Positions 13,627 through 16,527 of a DNA stretch of 16,527 nt are shown piece by piece. The first letter of the stretch is position 1. Each line of letters begins with the position of its first letter. The DNA lies in the NCBI GenBank assembly GCA_020848855.1, contig JADLHH010000622.1, positions 1 to 16,527 on the forward strand, in the 5' to 3' direction. The position numbers and the translations under genes are program-made. The notes beneath the pieces are model-generated. The model was not told the origin of the DNA. It did no database searches and worked only from the letters and a program-made list of their open reading frames with translations. Source of the stretch: Anaerolineae bacterium (GTDB lineage: Bacteria > Chloroflexota > Anaerolineae > Aggregatilineales > Phototrophicaceae).

Positions 13627-14595
13627 TCAAGCAGTCTGATACGACCGCAGAACCCGTGCCGTCCCTGTAAGCCGATAGCTGCCCAGCGCCGCCGGGATGA
13701 ACGCCGTCTGCCCGGTGGTCAGCGTCAGCGCCGCGCTGCCGGGAGACGTGATTTCCGCCTCGCCATCGATGCAGGTCAGCACATGGAAGACGCGCCCGGC
13801 GGTGTCGAGGTCGGCAGAATCGCCGTGAAGCTGATGCAGCACCGTTTTGAAAAACGGAGATTCGACCACATTCACAACCGCGTCCCGCTCGCCGCCAATG
13901 TAGCGAAGCACGGGCAGCCTGCCTAACCGGGCGACTTCCAGCGCCTTGTCGAGATGCAGCGGGCGCGGCTTGCCGTCCAGCCCCATGCGCCCCCAGTCGT
14001 AGAAACGGTAGGTGATGTCGCTCGACTGCTGGATTTCGTAGACCAGCACGCCAGGTCCAAGCGCGTGGATCGTGCCGGCGGCGACATAGAGCACATCACC
14101 CGCCGAGACACCAGAATAGACCAGCATATCTTCCAACCGGTGCGCGCGCACCGCCGCAGCGACTTCGTCGCGCCCGGCTTTGGGGTCGACGCCGATCACC
14201 AGACGCGCGTTGGGCTGGGCGTCGATGATGTACCAGGCTTCGGTCTTGCCGCGCGGAGCGCCTTCCAGCGCACGCGCCTGCTCGTCGTTGGGGTGAACCT
14301 GCACCGAAAGCCAGTCAGCGGCGTCGATGAGCTTGACGAGCAGCGGCAGCCCGTCGCTGGGGTCGCTCAGGCTGCCGATCAGGTCTGCGCCGAACTCGGA
14401 CAGAAGATCGCCGAGGGTGCGGTCGCGCAGAGCGCCGTTGGCAACCTTACAGGTGTCGTGCATCTCCCACGATTCGCCGTAGGGTTCGGTGGTGGGCAGG
14501 GACTTGTGCATCACGGTTTCCAGCCGCCGACCGCCCCACACCTTGACGTGCAGCACCGGCTCCAGCAGCATCGGATAGAGATTGGTCTTGTCCAT
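13627..14595 (-). CDS. manA: Mannose-6-phosphate isomerase, class I (zinc cupin)
   Basis: The protein has 322 residues, typical of the short bacterial class I enzymes. It interconverts fructose 6-phosphate and mannose 6-phosphate, feeding GDP-mannose and glycan synthesis, and acts in the cytoplasm. The zinc ligands are visible: Q99 and H101 in 'LSVQVHPNDEQA', E119 in 'GKTEAWYI' and H177 in 'GTIHALGPGVLVYEIQQSSD'. The conserved 'TYRFYDWGR' with R197 follows. AAAGGA lies eight bases before the ATG at 14593-14595. The upstream GNAT gene stops three bases before this ATG, so the two are very likely in one transcript. The C-terminal cupin half ('RVFHVLTCIDGEAEI', 'LTTGQTAFIPAALG') is complete. Confidence 0.93.
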   Translation of the reverse strand: MDKTNLYPMLLEPVLHVKVWGGRRLETVMHKSLPTTEPYGESWEMHDTCKVANGALRDRTLGDLLSEFGADLIGSLSDPSDGLPLLVKLIDAADWLSVQVHPNDEQARALEGAPRGKTEAWYIIDAQPNARLVIGVDPKAGRDEVAAAVRAHRLEDMLVYSGVSAGDVLYVAAGTIHALGPGVLVYEIQQSSDITYRFYDWGRMGLDGKPRPLHLDKALEVARLGRLPVLRYIGGERDAVVNVVESPFFKTVLHQLHGDSADLDTAGRVFHVLTCIDGEAEITSPGSAALTLTTGQTAFIPAALGSYRLTGTARVLRSYQTA

Positions 14596-14598
14596 CGC

Positions 14599-15033
14599 TC
14601 ATTCCTTTTGAGCCAGAGACTTCGACAGCAAGTAGTAGGTCTGCCCTGGCGGATACTCGTTGATTTCGCCAACAACACGATAGCCGTGTCGCTGGTAGAA
14701 CGGGCGCGCCTGAAAGCTGAACGTCTCGACGTAAGCGTTGGTGCTGCCGAAGGCGCGGGCTTCGGCTTCCGCCACGTCGATCAGTTGATCGCCATAGCCC
14801 TGATGACGATAGGCGTCGGCGATCCACAGGATTTCGATGTGGAACCAGCCGCCCCAGACGCCGCCGAGAATACCGCCCTGCACAGTCTGCGTGTCGTCGC
14901 GCAGAAAGATGGCGATATCCAGGAAGTGCCAGTCGTCGAGGGTGCGCATGTTGAAGCGATACAACCCCCACCTGACCGTCTCCAGATCGGCGGGATTCGG
15001 CTCACGTTCGGAGACCAGACGCAGGGCTGACAT
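14599..15033 (-). CDS. GNAT-family N-acetyltransferase
   Basis: The protein has 144 residues from an ATG at 15031-15033. The acetyl-CoA motif is in 'WIADAYRHQGYGDQLIDVAE' (70-89), matching the R/Q-x-x-G-x-G pattern as R76-H-Q-G79-Y-G81. The C-terminal 'FQARPFYQRHGYRVVGEINE' (107-126) is the usual ...FY-x2-x-GF-x2-x-G... segment. The ribosome site before this ATG is weak. The substrate cannot be told. It is the first gene of the minus-strand block and probably shares a transcript with manA. Its divergent neighbour is another GNAT of a different subfamily. Confidence 0.88.
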   Translation of the reverse strand: MSALRLVSEREPNPADLETVRWGLYRFNMRTLDDWHFLDIAIFLRDDTQTVQGGILGGVWGGWFHIEILWIADAYRHQGYGDQLIDVAEAEARAFGSTNAYVETFSFQARPFYQRHGYRVVGEINEYPPGQTYYLLSKSLAQKE

Positions 15034-15045
15034 GTTCACCACACG

Positions 15046-15073
15046 TTGACAAACGGAACCGCGTGCCGATAAT
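15046..15073 (+). promoter_or_regulatory. Sigma-70-type promoter of the RimJ/RimL-type GNAT gene
   Basis: A perfect TTGACA (15046-15051) and GATAAT (15068-15073, five of six) are 16 bases apart. The predicted start is near 15080, some 40 bases before the ATG at 15121. The -35 begins only 13 bases from the start of the divergent GNAT gene. Confidence 0.68.
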
Positions 15074-15120
15074 GGTAGCGGTCGCACAAGCATAGCCCCT
15101 AACCACCCGATGAGCAATCC

Positions 15121-15702
15121 ATGAAACCCGCCTTCGACTTCAGCACCTTTCCCACCCTGCGCACTCGTCGGCTGATCCTGCGGGAAATCGTCCCATCCGA
15201 CGCCGAAGCGATCCTGAGCATTCGCGGCGATATCCGGGTGACGCGCCTGAACTCCGGCATCCCGATGCAGTCGCTCGACGAAGCGCGCGACCTGATCGAG
15301 AAGGCGCAGCAGGCATACGACGATCACCGCCGCATCGACTGGGGAATCGTCTTCGAAGCCGCGCCGGACGCGGGATTGATCGGGCGAATCGGCTACAACT
15401 ACTGGCTGCGACAGGATCGGCGGGCGTCGATTGGCTACGACCTGGGCTACACGTTCTGGGGCAAGGGGATCATGACCGAAGCGGTGCGGGCGGTGGTGCG
15501 CTTCGGCTTCGAGCAGATGTGCCTGAACCGGATCGAAGCCGACACCGATTCCGAGAATTTTGGCTCGATGCGGGTGCTGGAGAAGGTCGGCTTCAAGCGC
15601 GAAGGTGTCCAGCGGGAGCAGTATTTCGAGTGGGACGAATTTCACGATCTAGTGCTGTTCGCGCTGCTGCGCACCGATTTTCTGAAGCTGCGCAGCCGGT
15701 AA
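15121..15702 (+). CDS. GNAT acetyltransferase, RimJ/RimL type
   Basis: The protein has 193 residues. It begins 'FPTLRTRRLILREIVPSDAE', the hallmark start of the Acetyltransf_3 (RimJ/RimL) subfamily. The acetyl-CoA site region is 'SIGYDLGYTFWGKGIMTEAV' (103-122). The C-terminal 'DSENFGSMRVLEKVGFKREG' (143-162) is the conserved N-x2-S-x3-L-E-K-x-G-F block. Members acetylate ribosomal proteins, antibiotics or small amines; the target here is unknown. The ribosome-binding site is poor. The stop at 15700-15702 is followed by the toxin-antitoxin module. Confidence 0.9.
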   Translation: MKPAFDFSTFPTLRTRRLILREIVPSDAEAILSIRGDIRVTRLNSGIPMQSLDEARDLIEKAQQAYDDHRRIDWGIVFEAAPDAGLIGRIGYNYWLRQDRRASIGYDLGYTFWGKGIMTEAVRAVVRFGFEQMCLNRIEADTDSENFGSMRVLEKVGFKREGVQREQYFEWDEFHDLVLFALLRTDFLKLRSR

Positions 15703-15749
15703 ACGCCAGTTTTCGACGAAAGACAAAGCCGGTTGCTTCAGGGATGAGG

Positions 15750-15775
15750 GTATAATTGCTAAATGGCAATTATAC
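15750..15775. promoter_or_regulatory. Toxin-antitoxin operator overlapping a TATAAT -10 box
   Basis: Perfect 10-base arms GTATAATTGC (15750-15759) and its complement (15766-15775) flank a six-base spacer. The left arm contains the -10 TATAAT (15751-15756) of the antitoxin promoter, and the right arm ends ten bases before the antitoxin ATG. This is the expected geometry for autorepression by the antitoxin or the toxin-antitoxin complex. No clear -35 is visible. Confidence 0.75.
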
Positions 15776-15785
15776 GAGGTGGAGT

Positions 15786-16055
15786 ATGACCGATCTGACG
15801 ACTCTGAAACAAGCCGCACGGATCGTCTACGACGAGTCTGGAAACCCGGTTGTGCAAATTCCGCTGTCGGTATGGCAGGAGTGGCTGGCGCAACCCGAAC
15901 CGGAGAATTTTCAGATTCATAAGATCAACGCGCTTGTGCGAGCATGGTCTGAAGAACCGGACGATCTGCCGGAAGGCTGGTGGGATAACTTTCGCCAGTT
16001 CCTGAAGGAAAACCCGCCCAACTTTGAAACCCTCCACGATCCGACCGACGAATGA
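15786..16055 (+). CDS. Antitoxin partner of a VapC toxin, unfamiliar type
   Basis: The protein has 89 residues. AGG and GGAG (15777-15784) precede the ATG at 15786; an in-frame ATG at 15756 lies inside the operator and is rejected. The N-terminal 'ARIVYDESGNPVVQIPLSVW' (10-29) loosely recalls the swapped-hairpin or Phd-like strand pair of antitoxins, but I cannot assign it to AbrB, RHH or Phd. The C-terminal part (50-89: 'EEPDDLPEGWWDNFRQFLKE' and an acidic end) is rich in D, E, W and P, as in toxin-neutralising tails. The stop overlaps the toxin start by four bases (ATGA). The role as antitoxin is inferred from position, size and the operator. Confidence 0.78.
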   Translation: MTDLTTLKQAARIVYDESGNPVVQIPLSVWQEWLAQPEPENFQIHKINALVRAWSEEPDDLPEGWWDNFRQFLKENPPNFETLHDPTDE

Positions 16056-16459
16056 CTCGCTACGTCTTTGACACGAATATCCTATCGTGGCTGCTCGCTG
16101 CTGACCCGGCGATTATTTCCCGTATGAATCAACAGATCAAAGCCGACGATGTCATTCTCGGCTGCCCGATCGTCTGGTACGAGGTCAGACGCGGGCTGCT
16201 TGCGAAAGACGCCAGACGCCAGATGCAGCGACTTGATGCTCTGTTTGCGACATTTCTCTGGCAAGACTATCGACGCTTGGATTGGCGGTTGGCAGCGGAA
16301 CTCTGGGCATTTCGACGAGCGCACGGCTTGCCCATCAATGATGCCGATTTGTTGATCGGAGTTTTCACTCGGAATCGAGAGGCGATCCTGGTCACGGATA
16401 ACGTGAAGGATTTCGCCGGGCTGGACGTTTCGATTGAGAACTGGAAGCTGCGCGAATAA
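16052..16459 (+). CDS. vapC: VapC-type PIN-domain toxin (ribonuclease)
   Basis: The protein has 135 residues. PIN domains cut RNA using clustered acidic residues that bind magnesium. All are visible: D7 in 'YVFDTNILSWLL', E44 in 'VWYEVRRGLL', D97/D99 in 'LPINDADLLIG' and D116 in 'AILVTDNVKDFAGL'. Length and layout are those of bacterial VapC toxins. The gene overlaps the upstream antitoxin by four bases, so both come from one mRNA. The base composition is slightly lower in GC than neighbouring genes, which fits a mobile accessory module. The stop is at 16457-16459; the remaining 68 bases of the window show no further gene. Confidence 0.92.
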   Translation: MTRYVFDTNILSWLLAADPAIISRMNQQIKADDVILGCPIVWYEVRRGLLAKDARRQMQRLDALFATFLWQDYRRLDWRLAAELWAFRRAHGLPINDADLLIGVFTRNREAILVTDNVKDFAGLDVSIENWKLRE

Positions 16460-16527
16460 TCTCTGTTTGGCGATAATCCAGCCTGCCCCGGCTATTCGCT
16501 TCCATCCCCATTGGACGCCATTTGATG

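Noticed and set aside
13954..15030. Plus-strand frame of 358 residues opposite manA and the GNAT gene
   Set aside because: It runs across two well-recognised genes on the other strand and shows no domain.
16460..16527. Start of another gene at the right edge
   Set aside because: Only 68 bases, with no ribosome site followed by an open frame that can be supported.

Overview
The window looks like chromosomal DNA from a GC-rich bacterium, most likely a member of the Chloroflexota (Anaerolineae or a related class). This is an inference from gene content. The pointers are a surface vWA protein with a very long Ala/Thr/Gln stalk, an ArsR-type regulator with a DUF2087-like tail, secreted proteins without an obvious outer-membrane apparatus, TTG/GTG starts and short palindromic repeats behind genes. 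No rRNA, tRNA, CRISPR, insertion sequence or phage gene was seen. Coding density is high and no gene-free stretch exceeds about 160 bases.

Left part (1-5050): the 5' end of a TetR-family repressor gene runs off the left edge. It has a nearly ideal sigma-70 promoter and a perfect 10-bp-arm operator just downstream of the -10. Divergent from it is a 254-residue protein with the fold of indole-3-glycerol-phosphate synthase (TrpC) but with the catalytic residues replaced, so a probable pseudoenzyme. Next comes a 1288-residue surface protein: signal peptide, vWA domain with intact MIDAS, four Ig-like repeats of about 90 residues, a roughly 555-residue Ala/Thr/Gln-rich stalk and a C-terminal membrane anchor.

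Middle part (5050-9600): an ArsR/DUF2087-like repressor with its own operator is divergent from an apparent envelope-signalling operon. That operon holds an ECF sigma factor, a one-pass membrane anti-sigma-like protein overlapping it by 4 bases, and two tandem paralogous small secreted proteins sharing a 'TISGGDLP...GDGYLITRY' signature. It ends in a strong hairpin. A convergent 381-residue secreted protein of unknown function follows.

Right part (9600-16527): a minus-strand block, read from right to left, holds a GNAT acetyltransferase, a class I mannose-6-phosphate isomerase, cytidine deaminase, RecO and a 904-residue protein. The last shows features reminiscent of the GTPase-associated protein 1 (GAP1) superfamily of conflict systems. 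A second GNAT gene (RimJ/RimL type) is divergent from the block. The window closes with a two-gene toxin-antitoxin module: a VapC-type PIN toxin preceded by an antitoxin of unfamiliar type, under a promoter overlapped by a 10-bp-arm palindrome.

The best candidates for something undescribed are the ECF sigma/anti-sigma/SGGDLP operon, the catalytically stripped TrpC-like protein, the stalked vWA surface protein and the GAP1-like protein beside recO.
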